Source of the DNA: Clytia hemisphaerica
Lineage: Eukaryota > Cnidaria > Hydrozoa > Leptothecata > Clytiidae
DNA: 64,000 nucleotides
Direction: 5' to 3'
NCBI GenBank assembly: GCA_902728285.1
Contig: CACVBU010000600.1
Span: 2,048,910-2,112,909 of the forward strand
Shown here in pieces: positions 1 to 12,342 of this stretch. Numbering within the stretch: the stretch's first letter is position 1; the number at the start of each line of letters is the position of its first letter. The notes under the pieces are model-generated. The model was not told where the DNA came from. It made no database searches and saw only the letters and a program-made list of their open reading frames with translations. Position numbers and translations under genes: made by a program.

Positions 1-2595
1 TACCTTATGTCTTTTGTTTCTTTATGTTTTTGGGCTAAATATTTCTGGCTTGTCAAGTCACGTATTTTTCATTTTCTGAGATTTCCTTTTAAAGTCATTT
101 TGACCAGATTTTCTCATTTTTTCTGACGTCGTTGACTGGTTTTGTATCCCAGTCTTTTTCCCCTCAATTTGTACCAAAGAAATAAGAAATACTATTGTTT
201 TTTACATACAAAATGATATTTTGTAATGATTTTGGCTTTCCTCTTCACCAGACAGTAAGGTGCGAAGAAATCGGTACAGAAAACCCCTGAAAACTGAACA
301 TTTTATAATATTCCTCAATAAAGTTTATTCCGTCTGTTTTACATTTTATTTCGAAAGCGTTTTTATTGAAAATATTGTTAAAACTTTTTCGTATGACTTC
401 ATTCTTCCATTTTCTGCCTTTTAGAAACAGAACAAAAAAAGCACAGAATAAAGAATAAACTAGGTTAAAAAATTTCCCTTTTTTCGCTTTCCCCAGTCAA
501 AGTAAATCAACATTGGGAATGGAGAGAGGGGAAAGGACTTTTTCGTTGAAATCCTTTACGTCTTTGCTTCATCTTCTTCTTCATTTTCCCTTTATGATTT
601 ACTCTTCTTCATCAAAAAATGCAGATGTTTTTTCCCTCCTTATCTCCCCCCTTTCCTTTGCTTCCTTCAAAAAAAAAAGAAGAAGAAGAAGAAGAGGAAT
701 AAATTCTTGATTTCGTTATTTTTTCGTTTTGAGAGTTTCCATTATTATGTCTTCTTATGAAATGTAGAAAGACCAAGGATTATTTGGTTTATATACTGTA
801 GCGAGTGGTGGTATGAGCTGCTCGTTTTTTTTTGGAATTTCACCTATAATGGCCAAAATCTTGGATAAAATTTGAAACCTCTTCTTAAACGCCACTGGGA
901 ATCTTCCCCTCCTTAAATCATTATTTTGTTAGCAGGAGAGAGAGATTTGAAAATAAGATTTAATAGAAAATGGTGTATATTTTAGATATATTTTGGTTTT
1001 CGATCAAAATATTTTATTGCAATGACAGCTTGACTTTTCATTGGGTTATTAATCATCAACTTAGGTGCTTTTATGAACAAAAAAAGGGGAAAATGAAGAT
1101 TCAAAAATTAAGGGGCGGTGTTCTTCCCCCTTGTTTTTATTTTTCTAAATGAGTTTTCATTTTTTATTACTTTCTCCATATAAAGTTATATTAAATTCTG
1201 GAATGGTTGCCCTTCAATTTTAGACCTTGTTGATATTATTTTTTTTGGCAGAAGTTAGTGAAGGTATACGGCACACCTAAATCTTATATTTTATTGTGTT
1301 GACAAAAAACAGGAGCAAAAACTTCGAACAATAAAATTTTCATTTGTCATATTCTTTTGGGTTTTGGCCTTGTGTTTTTTGTTTTTTGTTTGTGATTGAT
1401 TGATAAGGATAGAGGTTTTTGACGCTTTAAATCATTCTGTCTCTAAAATGGTGATCAACGCATTTAACGGTACCTTGAATACGAATCTTAACCTTAGAGA
1501 ATATTAAACCCGTAAATCCATACTTTCTTTGTCAACATAAATTTCAAAAGATAATCTTTTTCCACCGACCAATACTTTATGTCTTACACAAATCCTCTAA
1601 TTTGTTTGGCGGTACAGCTTCGAGGGAGACTCAAAAAGTTCTTGTCGGTTCATTCTTTCATTCTCATTCAATATAATTTGTAGTTAGTAAAACTTGCTTG
1701 CTTATTGGCTTTTACTTGATTTGTTCTCGTTTATTCTCCATAAAAAAGAAGCACCTAGAACAACACAGCTTAAGAATTTAACGAGTTTTACTATAGTATT
1801 AAGTGCCGAAAATTTAGTTTGATTTGCTTCCTGGTGAATTAATCAAAACTCAAAGAGGGCCGACTTAGTAGTTTGAAGTTTTTACAAGGTCCTCGCATTG
1901 AAGATCAAGAGAATTAGCAGTATTATTTCAATTTTGTGCAAACACCCAGCCGTCAGCATTCTTTCAAAACTTAATTCTCTTTGTACCCTTTTACCCAAAT
2001 TCTATCGAAGGTTTTTGTTTTTAAAATTGTGATACACGCTTTTTTATAAGAACAATTTTATAAGAACTCCAGGCTGAAAATCGACCAAAACCTTAAAATA
2101 ATCCTAAGCCTTAAAATTTAAAAAATAATCAGAAAATACTGATTTTAACAGATTTTAAACCCATCTTAAGTTTTTAAGTAAAGAACTAAGTGTATCAAGA
2201 ACATCGTAAGAACATTTAAGCCCAGCCCAGTCTGAGCCAAAATTTGCTGGGTTCTTATAAATAAAAAAGTGTATTTTTTTGTGAGAAAGTTTGTACGGTT
2301 GATGATGATTAGTATGATGAACATTGATTAAGCTTGACATTGATCTCGTTAAAACGTTCATTCAACCTTTTCCAGCACTTTACTGTTAATTTCTTTTGAT
2401 CTTTTTGAATGGACACCCGTGTTTAAAAGTTCAAACCCTTTAGTAAAATCATGAAAATATCAGTATAAGAGGAAATGATAAAATTTCCTGGTCGATGGAT
2501 TGCAAAACTTGCAAATGACAAGCAGGGATAAAAATTCACTAAAACTTTTCACTTGGGACGATATTTTGACCAATTTTTCCAGTGGGAGGGGTTCC

Positions 2596-2723
2596 ACCGG
2601 GTCTGTGAGAAGGGGGTGTTATCTCTGGGTAGCATTTAGTCATGTATTTTTAATGACTCGTATGGTCGAGTTTTGCTGGTGTCGCAAACCTGTCTTGTAA
2701 CACCCCCTTCTTACAGACCCGGT
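2596..2723. mobile_element. MITE with 26-bp inverted ends
   Basis: The left end at 2596-2621 (starting ACCGGGTCTGTGAG) is the reverse complement of 2698-2723 with one mismatch, giving a 128-bp palindromic element. It sits on the edge of a longer dispersed repeat whose other copies also end in a GGGTCTGTGA motif (about 2926-2986 and 54836-54912). It has no coding capacity. Confidence 0.7.
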
Positions 2724-2925
2724 AGGATTTTTTCAACCAGTGAGGGTAAAAATAATGTACTGAAACTCAATGGGGATAGATTTTTCCATATTTTTTATGG
2801 CTGGGGTTAAATTTCCTTGTTTTCAAGTCTGAACATTCGGTGGAGATGGAAAAAATATGTCTTGCAGTGTGGATTAGTTTATTTTGTTATTTTTAATGGG
2901 GACAAAAATTAGGTTATAAATTTCC

Positions 2926-2990
2926 ACTGGGGACGGTATTTTGGCCAATTTTTCTTGTGGGAAGGGCTCTCAGTGGGTCTGTGATGTGTT
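2926..2990. repeat. Dispersed repeat fragment (GGGTCTGTGA family)
   Basis: This segment matches about 2550-2612 and 54836-54912. All three share a CACTGGGGACG-like block, then TTTCC(A)GTGGG, then GGGTCTGTGA. The third copy lies just before an LRRIQ1 exon, so the family is interspersed rather than locally duplicated. Confidence 0.6.
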
Positions 2991-5230
2991 GTATGATTTT
3001 CAGTTTTATTTGCTTCTTTCCTTCTGTTATTCCGTTTCTGATTTCACCATCGTCGTCCAGACGAAGTTGGTGGTCTGTAATCTAGTATTTATTTGCTTGT
3101 TTGTTTTCGATACGATGTTTAATTTTAAAACATTATTTTTTGTGAAAACCTTTAAAGTGTTCCGCTCTTCTATGTTAAATTTAATCTCTTGGAATTTCAC
3201 TCTCAAAGATTATAAACCTGACTAGACCTGCCTTGAGTTCGACAGCTTCTGGGACCATAACAGTTTTGTATAAAGAGCTGCTCAACAATATCAAGTTTTG
3301 TAATTTTTTTCTTAAATAGTTTTTGGAGTTAAAGTTTACTAGGACTTAGAGAAATGAAATCGTTATCGATGATTCAACATCTCATCGTAAAAATTTAGAT
3401 TTTAGATTTTAAGTCTAAAATCCTCATTAAATGTTTCCATTTCCAGAATAATATTTTGAGCATTTTGATAAAATTTCTTATGGTGTTAAAATCTTATAAA
3501 GAATGTTCTTAAATCTTTGCCCTTCGAGCCTTTTTTTCTAATGATTTGTTCCTATGTGTATCTTTATTTATTCTATGGACCACTTGAGACACTTGCTCTC
3601 ATGTCCGAGTCCTGTAGAAGCATGTATTGTCGAATATTAGTCAAGCTCTTTGTCTGCCCAGGAAGCATGACTAAATTTTTTTAAGAACTGTGATGATGTT
3701 TTCTGTTGAGCTATTTTTAAATATTCATTGAACCGACAGAAGAGAGTCGTTTACGAGAGTTTCTTGTTGACGGTGACTTTCAATATTTCGAGAAATGGAA
3801 CGTATATCGAATAGTAGAACGTCCAATTGGAGAGCATCGATTGTATTCAGCATTTAATTTGTGGAAGATATAAACTGATAGTGAAATGAAATTAACCACA
3901 AAAAAAAATCAAAAACCTTTTTGAAACGGATTTTTTTCTTATAATAATTTTTTTCTAAAGATGACCTCCTTTTTGATGTCACCATCTTGTATTGTGTAAA
4001 ATAACTTTTTGTTTTTGTGACTCTTTTTTTGTCACCGTCACGTCGTATCACACTATAACGTCAGAATAATATATGAAAATGTCTGTTACTATTCATGGAG
4101 ATAGATATGTTATGTTTCTCAACCAATGTTATCATTCGATATTATTTTTTTCTTATCTCTGTGACATTTTTTTTTGATGAGAAGGGATGAATATTATAAG
4201 CTCAGACAAGACCCTGATGTGGCTTTGATTTGGCTCGATGTGGAACGATAGTGGTGAAATTGGCGTTGGTCGTGTTATGTTGTTATCTTGTGAAAAATTA
4301 TTGAATTTGTGCAAAAAAAACTGCCTAAAAATAGGGCTTTTGGGCTTTTTGGATTTTGTGTGAAATTGCTTCATTTGTTTTATGCCAAAATACCATATTC
4401 TTTAACTTTGATCATCTCACCGATATCCAGCAACGAGACAATTTACTGAATCATTATTAAAATTTTCAAGTATATGATTCATGAAAATTCCTTTCCAAAA
4501 CAAGCAAGGACTGTCGATGAATATGTAGTGCAGAAATGACAGACATAGAATAACTCTCGCTACTTCATAATAAACTAGGGAATCTTTTGATTTTAAGCCA
4601 CAGTTAGAATGGAAGTTGTATCTTTTGTCCTCATGAAAATAGTTTTTGCATTTCTCTACATGCACTGCGTGACTGATGGGGCTTCGCTTTTGATATCGTG
4701 CGAATTTTCGTCTGCATTGGAATTAAGAAACTATATAATTTTTATATAATCGCTATACGGATGTTCAAAAGACGTCTTAAAAACGTCCGTCAATGACTCT
4801 TTCTATGACCGTGTCCGACATTTTATATAAGGTTTGTTTATGTACCGAAATTGATTCATTGTCAAAACTTTAGTATTTATACAACAGTGTTTAATAAAAA
4901 TGGCATTATGCCGTTTTTCTTTTACTTTAGAAATTTTATTCATTTATTGTGACATTTTTTAGCTCTAAGACATCATTTCCTCTCTGGAAAGTTTATTTAA
5001 CATTTCTTTGCTGCTATTTCGTGATTGTATGACATGGCTACAATAAATGTTATTTCTGTAATGTAAAAGGAGGAGGTATATCTCGTTTACGCTTTGATTT
5101 TCTTTTGATGTTTAGCTCTGTACAAAATCGTGCTACGGACCCGTGCTACAGAGAAGTTTTTATTGTCTCAATGTTCCATACTATCTCTCAGTTCTTTAAA
5201 CTTCTTTTTTTCTTTGCTCGGTTTTAGTAG

Positions 5231-5520
5231 GAAATCTTTCTCATAGCCGATGTCTTGTAGTGAAATGGGAGGCTCAGAGAGAGATTTTGTTGCGAGTAAA
5301 AGCTTTTATTTCATCTGGTCAATTATCAAACTATCCACAAAATGTTCCATGCCTTTTCCAAAATTAACGGTTCTTTCAACCTTGTATTTTTCTTTGCTTC
5401 ATTTGTGTAGGACATTGTTCTCATAACCGACGTCTTGTAGTGAAATGGGAGGCTCATAAAGATTTGTCGCAAGTAAAAGCTTTAATTTCACCTGGCCAAG
5501 ATGTCATTAGAGCACGAAAG
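5231..5520 (+). other. Duplicated exon-like segment
   Basis: Two adjacent copies, about 5231-5325 and 5411-5520, share the block TTGTAGTGAAATGGGAGGCT. In the same frame both encode a peptide containing LVVKWEA followed by a VKA-I-S-GQ pattern, and the copies differ by an in-frame 3-base gap. The second copy has a TAG acceptor ending at 5410 and a consensus-like GTGATT donor at 5521, giving a 36-codon open exon. The first has no matching donor. It may be a duplicated or alternative exon of an unidentified gene, or a chance pattern in a repeat. I do not recognise the peptide. Confidence 0.3.
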
Positions 5521-5749
5521 GTGATTTTTGAATTCATCTTGATGGTGTTTTTGCATGTTTTATTGATGTTGAACTGTACGTGTACAGTAATTCGCATGTC
5601 GTTATAACTGAACTAGACCATGTTGTATGTATTATGATTTAGAGAACACGATATGTATCGTTGGGTCTTGTAAGAAAATGTTGGTTATCAACAAATACGA
5701 CATTTTTTAATCATGTGACGGTGCCTGGTACAATGCATTCTCTTTTTAG

Positions 5750-5824
5750 ATGTAGGCCTCGCTGCACAACTAAAAGTGGTAGGGTGTGGTGGAACCAACT
5801 TCCTTGCTAGATTACATGAAACAG
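5750..5824 (+). CDS. Candidate internal exon, unknown gene
   Basis: The segment is bounded by a CTTTTTAG acceptor and a GTTGGT donor. One frame (2-base start, 1-base end) is open for 24 codons and encodes a peptide with the core VVGCGGTNFLARLHET. The Gly-rich stretch recalls nucleotide-binding loops, but no family can be assigned. Its phase matches the candidate exons at 7876 and 8228. Support is the open frame and splice signals only. Confidence 0.25.
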
Positions 5825-6728
5825 GTTGGTAAAACAGTTCTTATGACCGTATTGAAGAAACGATTTTGAAAACTATTTTTTAGCGAAATATCACTTTTTT
5901 TTATGAATCAATGACATAGCTTAACCCTAGAAACATAATCCCAGGCACTTATAAAGTGAGAGAAGAGATGTTAGGTGTAACAACTATAGTATGAGAGTTT
6001 GTTATTTCATCAAAGTGATCCCTCTCAGCCCAACCAAAAAATGAGACATGAAGTAACACTATAAAATGCTTGTTATTACATTATAATCTTTATATAAAGT
6101 TTCTTGTCAACTTAACCTAAAGTACATTACGTGGTTTTTTTTTATCGTTTTATCCCATTCCTTATTTTGTAGCATTCTTGGAGTTCTTGGGATAGCGAGG
6201 TTTGGTGTTTTATTCAAATAATTTTTATATTTTTTACTGAACATTATACTTTTACTGTTTTGCTTCTATATACAATGTTGACGGATAGAGTTTGGTAGAC
6301 GTCGTTGCGTTCTAAGTTATTAATGGTGGATATCAATTTTCATGGTCACTCTTGTGTATTTTTCTAGTGCTGTTTTATGGGGTAGGGGGTGATGCACCAT
6401 AGACAGAGCTTCAGGCTTGCAGAATTTCCTATACAAGCTCTAAACGAAGGAGATAGCGACGTAGTCTAGTTGGTCTTGGCTTTCTACCTACTTTTTTAGA
6501 AGCTTTTTATGATGCAATGGCCTGTGAGTCACGTATATTTAGCTTTCTTGAACTATAAACGTATATTTTTGTTTGCTTGGGGTTTAGCATTGACATACTT
6601 AAATGTTGTTTCACAGCTTAACTTGGCATTAACAATATGGCTCTTTATTTATTATACTTTTAGTCTTTACTTGGGGATGCGATCCAGTCCCTGATCTTCC
6701 TCCATATTTCGTTCTCCATGGTTGTTTT

Positions 6729-6953
6729 AAGGCCGGTCTCCACTTTTGGCTTCAATCCTTTTTGCTTGGAGAAAGTATTACGTCGTAAAAATGTAGCGCG
6801 CGCTCGAAAAAAAAAGTTGAACACATTTCAACTTTTTTCAACTGTTACGTCAGATCGCGCCAATGGAGTTGCTTCATTTTTCTTTTGACCAATTGCGTGG
6901 AAGCTTTGCTCAAAAAAGTGTGATCGAAGCGCGCGCAAGTGGAGACCGGCCTT
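6729..6953. mobile_element. MITE with GGCCGGTCTCCACTT ends
   Basis: AAGGCCGGTCTCCACTT at 6729-6745 is the exact reverse complement of 6937-6953. TTAA lies next to both ends (6727-6730 and 6953-6956), as expected for piggyBac-type insertion, though the right copy is one base away from the symmetric end. The interior holds GCGCGC-rich subterminal motifs in both orientations and no ORF. Confidence 0.75.
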
Positions 6954-7875
6954 TAAAGAACTCCTTATTGTCAAAATTGTTTGAAAAGACACGTTTTGCG
7001 CTTCTCTATGACGAACGATGCAGTCATTGTTGGTTATGATGACAAAGTTGCACTCGCTTTTTCTTTTTATATTTTTCTATGTGTTTCATGCCAAGAAAGG
7101 ATTTACCTGATGACAGGGAAAACTTTTAGATGGCAGTGTTTAGTTAAATCATTTTTAAGTTTGCTAATTAGTAGAGAAATTATCACTAATTTCATCAACT
7201 CATCAGACGGTATTAGAAGGTGATTGCTTATTAGATGACGTCTACAAATTAGCAGGTGATTTGTTTAACATCACGTCTTAAGCAAGTGACGTCGAAAAGG
7301 TTTAAACATTATTCAGTGTATCAACAGAATTTTTAAAACAAAGAAGAAATCAATGTTTAAAACAAGTTAAATGATGAATGGAAACTGTTACGTGATCGAT
7401 TCGATGCTTAGTACAGATTACGAGTTTCGGTATAATGTTATTTTGCCAGCTTTGTTTGTGGTTTTGTAGAGGATTGAGATTCACCAATTTTCAAATCTAG
7501 GTCTCAGTGGAAAATTGTGTGTATTTTTTGACAGTTGGGGAGGAAATGAGCACAAGAGGAGCTGAATATTTTACTGTGGGGTATTCGACCGAAGTTACTC
7601 TTACTCTTACTCTCTCTTATCTTACTGGCGTGTCAGACACAATGGGATGTCATTTTAACCACAGGAAATTAGTCTCCTGTAGATATGCTCAAAATTTTAT
7701 CCACATTGGAAAACTTTACTGAACTCCTCACTCTACAGCAGTCATTTTTTTTTCTCTTTAACAGTCTAAAAAAATGTTAAGTCTAAGAGGATTTCATCTC
7801 AAGTCATCATTGTTAAGATTTGTTTTACTTTGACAACAAGGATAAAATCTGTTAGGAAGACATACTATATCTTAG

Positions 7876-8260
7876 ATTATCCGGACTCAGATGATGATGT
7901 TCGTAGAGTTTGTTTACATTCCGGTGAGAGGATCTGTTCCTGCTTTTTTGAAACATCAGGAAGTGTTTAGATCGACGATAATTTTGTTGTATTTGTACAA
8001 CGTTTTCTTTTCTTTTTTTTCAAGTAAGGATCTATGACCACGAAATTTGTTTTGAAAAACAGTTCTACAGTTTTTTGGCGACTTGCTATTTCAGAGTTGT
8101 CATAAAGATCGACAGTTGGTGATAAGCTCTAGTGGCTGTTTTCGGAGGATGCTAAATATAGAATTCTTTAGTTTGTTCTTTGGTTTATACTTTATTTACA
8201 CACAACCTCTTTAATGTTTTCAACCAGGATCACCAGTGACCGAGAAAAGTTTTAGATTCG
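7876..8260 (+). CDS. Two phase-compatible candidate exons, unknown gene
   Basis: The first (7876-7923) has acceptor ATATCTTAG and donor GTGAGA and encodes YPDSDDDVRRVCLHS. The second (8228-8260) has acceptor TTTTCAACCAG and donor GTGTGT and encodes SPVTEKSFRF. Both start with 2 bases of a split codon and end with 1, so they join in frame. A third open stretch starts at 8347 after TATTTTAG and would continue the same phase. I do not recognise the product. Confidence 0.25.
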
Positions 8261-9242
8261 GTGTGTAATCATTTCATTCTTCAAATTTCAATGTTATTTT
8301 TAACGAACGAGCATTTTGAGTTCTTTGAGTATTTGAAATATTTTAGTGTTGTATGAATGGCTTGAAAAACAACATTTCCTTTCTCATCGAGTTTTATCAG
8401 AAACTAACAACAATTTTTTTAATCACCGGATTTTGATGTATCCTTATGAAATTAGAACCTCTCTCTTCTATTCTGTCTTTTTTGTTGTCTGGTTACCCTT
8501 TGGCTTTAATTAGGATTTATCATAACTCAATATCAATGTTACAAAAAGTCAGTCTAGTTTTCAAATTATAACTTATTAAAGTCCTGGTGAGATTCTCCTG
8601 AGGTGTATGTGAACTAGTTCTTTTTATCGGTAATTTGCTGGTTTCTTTGATGTTTGATAAGCTCAAAGTTTATGAAAATAGAAATCTCATTATTGAAAGA
8701 ATCTCTAGGAATTTCTTTGGATACACATTTTATGAAAGTTATTTCATTAATTTGTTTGGCTGTAATAGATGACCTTCTGCAAGGTTAAAGTAGCATCGTT
8801 AGTGAACCTATCCGTCCTTCTTGACCGTTTACGCCTCCAATATTTAAAGTCATTGTCTCTATTTTCATCGTGATTCCAGTAGTCCTTTTTGTATGTTTGT
8901 CTCTTTTGTAGTCTATATTTATTTGGCTGAAATAGTTGATCTTCTCCAAGAACCATAGTAGTCTTGGATAAATCGGCTTAGATTACGACAGTGTTAAGTA
9001 GTTGTTGTCGTTGTCGCCGTCGTGGTTCAAGCAGCATTTGTCATTTTTATAATCCATATCTGGTATTTCTACAAGTATAGTCACAGTTCTTTTGTCATTC
9101 CATTTCTTTTGATTCGATGCCAATACAGGATACGTACAATACGTTACTGTTGAAATAAGGAAACAAATCTAAAACAGCGTGTTGCCAATCGGTAGACAGT
9201 CACAATGATTGATTACAAATCTGAATTTTTGTGCGTGTGTAG

Positions 9243-9440
9243 GGGACATCAATTACGTATTGCTGCATTAGACGTGTTTGTGGTTTCAGTGTTTATGTAA
9301 GTAAGCAGTATATACTGGTATATATTGTACTGTATGGTTGGTTGATTTGATCTCATGATTCTTTTTCTCAAAATTTTTGATTACACAGTTTCAATCGCTG
9401 CATTTCTTGGGCTGACTTTTCTCTGGATGAGCATTCTTAA
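9243..9440 (+). CDS. Candidate last two exons, unknown gene
   Basis: The segment 9243-9296 has acceptor GTGTGTAG and a consensus donor GTAAGT. It joins in phase to 9389-9440, which follows TTACACAG and ends at a TAA (9438-9440). The joined peptide includes HQLRIAALDVFVVSVF and CISWADFSLDEHS. The two splice sites and shared phase are the evidence, and no family is recognised. An AATAAA lies about 415 bases downstream. It could belong with the candidate exons at 5750-8260. Confidence 0.25.
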
Positions 9441-9606
9441 TTCTTATGCAGTGGTTTTTTTATTTTTGATGTATCTTAAAACGGCGAGAGATGTCAAAAG
9501 CGTTTTTGGAAAAGTCACAAGCACTTAAGATCGGTTTGAACATTCTTATGACCATTGTTTTGAGAGTTTAAAGGAATATTTTCATGGCTCAACAGAATTT
9601 TAACAT

Positions 9607-9705
9607 CCCAGCTGGCACACAACGTTGTTTCAACCTTTGTCTAATGCTATAATGGACGTTGTGAACGTTAGATAAACGTTGAAAAAACGTTGTGTGCCAG
9701 TTGGG
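9607..9705. mobile_element. MITE, CCCAGCTGGCACACAACGTT family, copy 1
   Basis: This 99-bp near-palindrome begins CCCAGCTGGCACACAACGTT and ends with its complement (AACGTTGTGTGCCAGTTGGG). Related copies are at 15388-15482 and 24891-24958, with a decayed one near 11241-11297. An AT dinucleotide flanks both ends here. It is non-coding. Confidence 0.8.
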
Positions 9706-10415
9706 ATACGTTGTTCGGATAGTATTCTGAAGAATCTTCCTCTTCATTTATTTTCATGTTCTACCACCCACTTAGACTTTTCACTAAATTAAATTTAACC
9801 ATTTCTTCCATTTAGTAAAAGGGCCCCTGCTAGGACTTTTTTATGAACTTGAGTAATAAATGAAGAACATAATATAACACCGCTGGTAGACTTGTTTTTG
9901 CTGGTCCCCCTTATCTGTATGTTGCTATCAGTTGATTAGATAATGATGATGTTTCATGGAAAGAAAAGGAAGATAAGAGAATTTTCTACCATAGAAAATT
10001 GTGTGGAACTTTTTTACTGAGGGGCGTGGGAGTTCTTTTTCTTTACGACCCTAAGCGGATAATGAAAAATATCATCTGATACAGTTAGATTGGGGAATGG
10101 GACGTCTTTTGTATATTGTTTGAATGTTGACATTGTTTATTTTGTTTGAGATTATTTAATTGGAAAATGATATTGCTTTTTCTTCTTTTTGTCTAGATGT
10201 TTTCTTTCAAATTTTTTTCTTTATCCATCTTCAGTTAGTCTTCATGCTGGAATTGTATGGTAAGAGACATGAGACTGGTTGTAGCTGACCATTTTTCTTA
10301 GATTATTTACTATAGGAATACTGCATGTTAGGTGTGCATCGCAAAGTATTTTAAAATAATCCTGGAAAATTACTTTTACGATGATATTCTTTAAAAATAT
10401 TCGCTATGATACAGT

Positions 10416-10593
10416 GTGGAGTCTCCATAACTCGAACACGAGTTAAGGAAGTTTCAAGTTATGAAGTAAGGGTTTATAAGACATTGCTAGCTGTCTGACC
10501 ATAAAGTTTGGTCGAATTAAGGAGACTTTCGAGTTATAGGGGTTTGAGGTGGAGAAATTTGAGTTTTAGAGGTTCGAGTTAAAGAGACTCCAC
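10416..10593. mobile_element. Inverted-repeat element, GTGGAGTCTCC ends
   Basis: GTGGAGTCTCCATAACTCGA at 10416 pairs with TCGAGTTAAAGAGACTCCAC ending at 10593. The interior repeats the CTCGAA/TTCGAG motif in both orientations. A related, longer element is at 25015-25634, and shorter fragments with the same motif appear near 21545. Confidence 0.7.
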
Positions 10594-11329
10594 CCGTAAT
10601 AAGTCTACTAGAATATCCAGGATCTGTGTTCCAAAGGATTGTAAAAAGCGTTTGTTTAAAGTATTGTAAATGAAACATTTAACACAAATCTTCAGATTTC
10701 CATAGTCAGCTATTATTAAAAAAAAATAGTATTTTCTCTATGTCCAACTCCAGAAATAACTTTCCGTGTCACTATAACTCGTGTGGAATTTCCTCATTTT
10801 TGTTGCAGAGAATCTTTTGTTTCCAGCTCGTGGCTTATACTGATGGATTTTGTCGAATGTATAGACTACTTATCCATAGGGAAGTCATTGTGTATCCTTA
10901 CGAACGGCATGGTTTCCTAATCGTTGTATATAATACTTTGCATTGAAGCTTCTTATGAATGAAAATATTCTAGATTCTATCCTTAACATCTTAACAGTCT
11001 GCTTTAAGAATATTAATGGATGGTTTTAAGGATATTCGCTTTGGTCTGATTTGGTTCGGTTGGGTACTTGATGATTGTTGTGATGTGTTTGGCGGGCTAC
11101 GCATTGTTGTTTTTGAAAACCATATTCCACTCATGATATTTTTTCTATTAGCTAACTATCAAAAGTGAATTATACGCGCCACGTGGTGAAAAAGTTTTTT
11201 TGTTTTGTAAAAACCTAGCCGGAAAACGACCTCAAAATAATGTCCAGCTAACGTTCAGTAACGTATGATCGTTGAAATATCGAGTGCCAATTGGGCAAGT
11301 AGAAAATTCTTTCGCAACGTGGCACACGT

Positions 11330-11530
11330 TTTTCTTTAAGAACAAAGCTTTGAGGCTGAAAATTTAAGAACATTTCAAAGCTTCGAGGAATGAGAACATT
11401 CAGTTTCTTAAAAAAAATAAACTAAATTTTTTCTCGAAATGCTAAAAAAGTTTAAGAACAGTTTAAGGCTTAAAATATAAAAAGCTAAGAACACCATAGG
11501 CTTCAAAATTCGACGTTTTTATATAAGAAA
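11330..11530. repeat. Dispersed TTTAAGAACA-type repeat
   Basis: This AT-rich segment has alternating TTTAAGAACA and AGGCTGAAAA or AGGCTTAAAA blocks and ends in an ACGTTTTTATATAAG motif. Similar sequence occurs at about 2041-2115, 18138-18362 and 53203-53396. It looks like one family of non-coding foldback elements. Confidence 0.5.
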
Positions 11531-11899
11531 AGGTATACTGTAGAAGTTATTTCAGAAAAGGTTTGACATAATGGAAAGCATTCCTCTTCTTGCGACGCTC
11601 AATTTACGACATGCTGAGGTCATTAGATTAGCAATTACTATTTTTTAATGAGGTGGGATCATTCAAGTACTTTAAAGATAATGACACCTTGTGTGTGATA
11701 ATTGCTTTGTTTTAGTCGAGGGCTATTAAAGAAAATAGTGAAAATAGTAGGATTGTTAGTGGTTGATTGTGTTGATTCATTTGGATTTTGGATGGCTTTG
11801 TACAATGATCTGCTATGAAAGTGTATGTGTTGCCACAGAGGAAAGAGCCTCTTGAATTAAAAATTCTTTTGCGTAATAGTGAAGTTAGTAAATCGGTAA

Positions 11900-11997
11900 A
11901 ATCACGACGACGAAAGAAAATCTAACAGGCTAGTGAGTTTCAATCAAATTTCGTATTTTCACTAGCATATTTACCTTTTTCGTCCGTCGTCGTGATT
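11900..11997. mobile_element. Short inverted-repeat element
   Basis: AATCACGACGACGAAAG at 11900 pairs with CGTCCGTCGTCGTGATT ending at 11997. An inner CTAGTGAG/TCACTAG pair adds to the hairpin. A CGACGAC-type motif also occurs in the element at 25206-25624. Confidence 0.55.
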
Positions 11998-12342
11998 ATC
12001 CTGGTATGCTTAACCTCAGTAATTTCACTAGTTCTTAATTGAAAGTAATTTATGCATCCTTTCAAGGTATCGATGATAGAATTTCCATAATCGCTGCTTT
12101 TTCGATCAAGAGTTTGGAACCTTTGAGTAATAATAATGCTCTAAGTATTTAGTTTGTTCTAGTGTTCCGGATATATGTATGTTATTGTATCGAAAAGACT
12201 CTTCCTAGTCACAAAATCTTATATGATTTAAATCTTTTCTTTCAACAGCATTAAAAACAAAAACCACGGTTCAAAGAAATTCAACGAAGACTTTGGTTGT
12301 AATTTTTTTGTATTTGGATATTGTCTTTTTTTTATGGTATGA

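Larger units (their letters stand above)
1..5230. other. Mostly non-coding AT-rich DNA
   Basis: No convincing complete gene is visible. One weak signal is a possible terminal exon: a pyrimidine-rich acceptor ending at 251, a short open stretch to a TGA at 288-290, and AATAAA at 317-322. This could be the 3' end of a gene entering from the left. Another is an open stretch at about 3732-3860 with protein-like composition but no good donor. A MITE lies at 2596-2723 and fragments of a dispersed repeat at about 2550-2990. The rest is AT-rich sequence with homopolymer runs. Confidence 0.5.

Noticed and set aside
513..710. 65-codon frame with Lys/Arg run
   Set aside because: Low-complexity (AAG)n and T-rich sequence, not protein-like.
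4417..4665. 82-codon minus-strand frame
   Set aside because: No homology recognised and no supporting signals.
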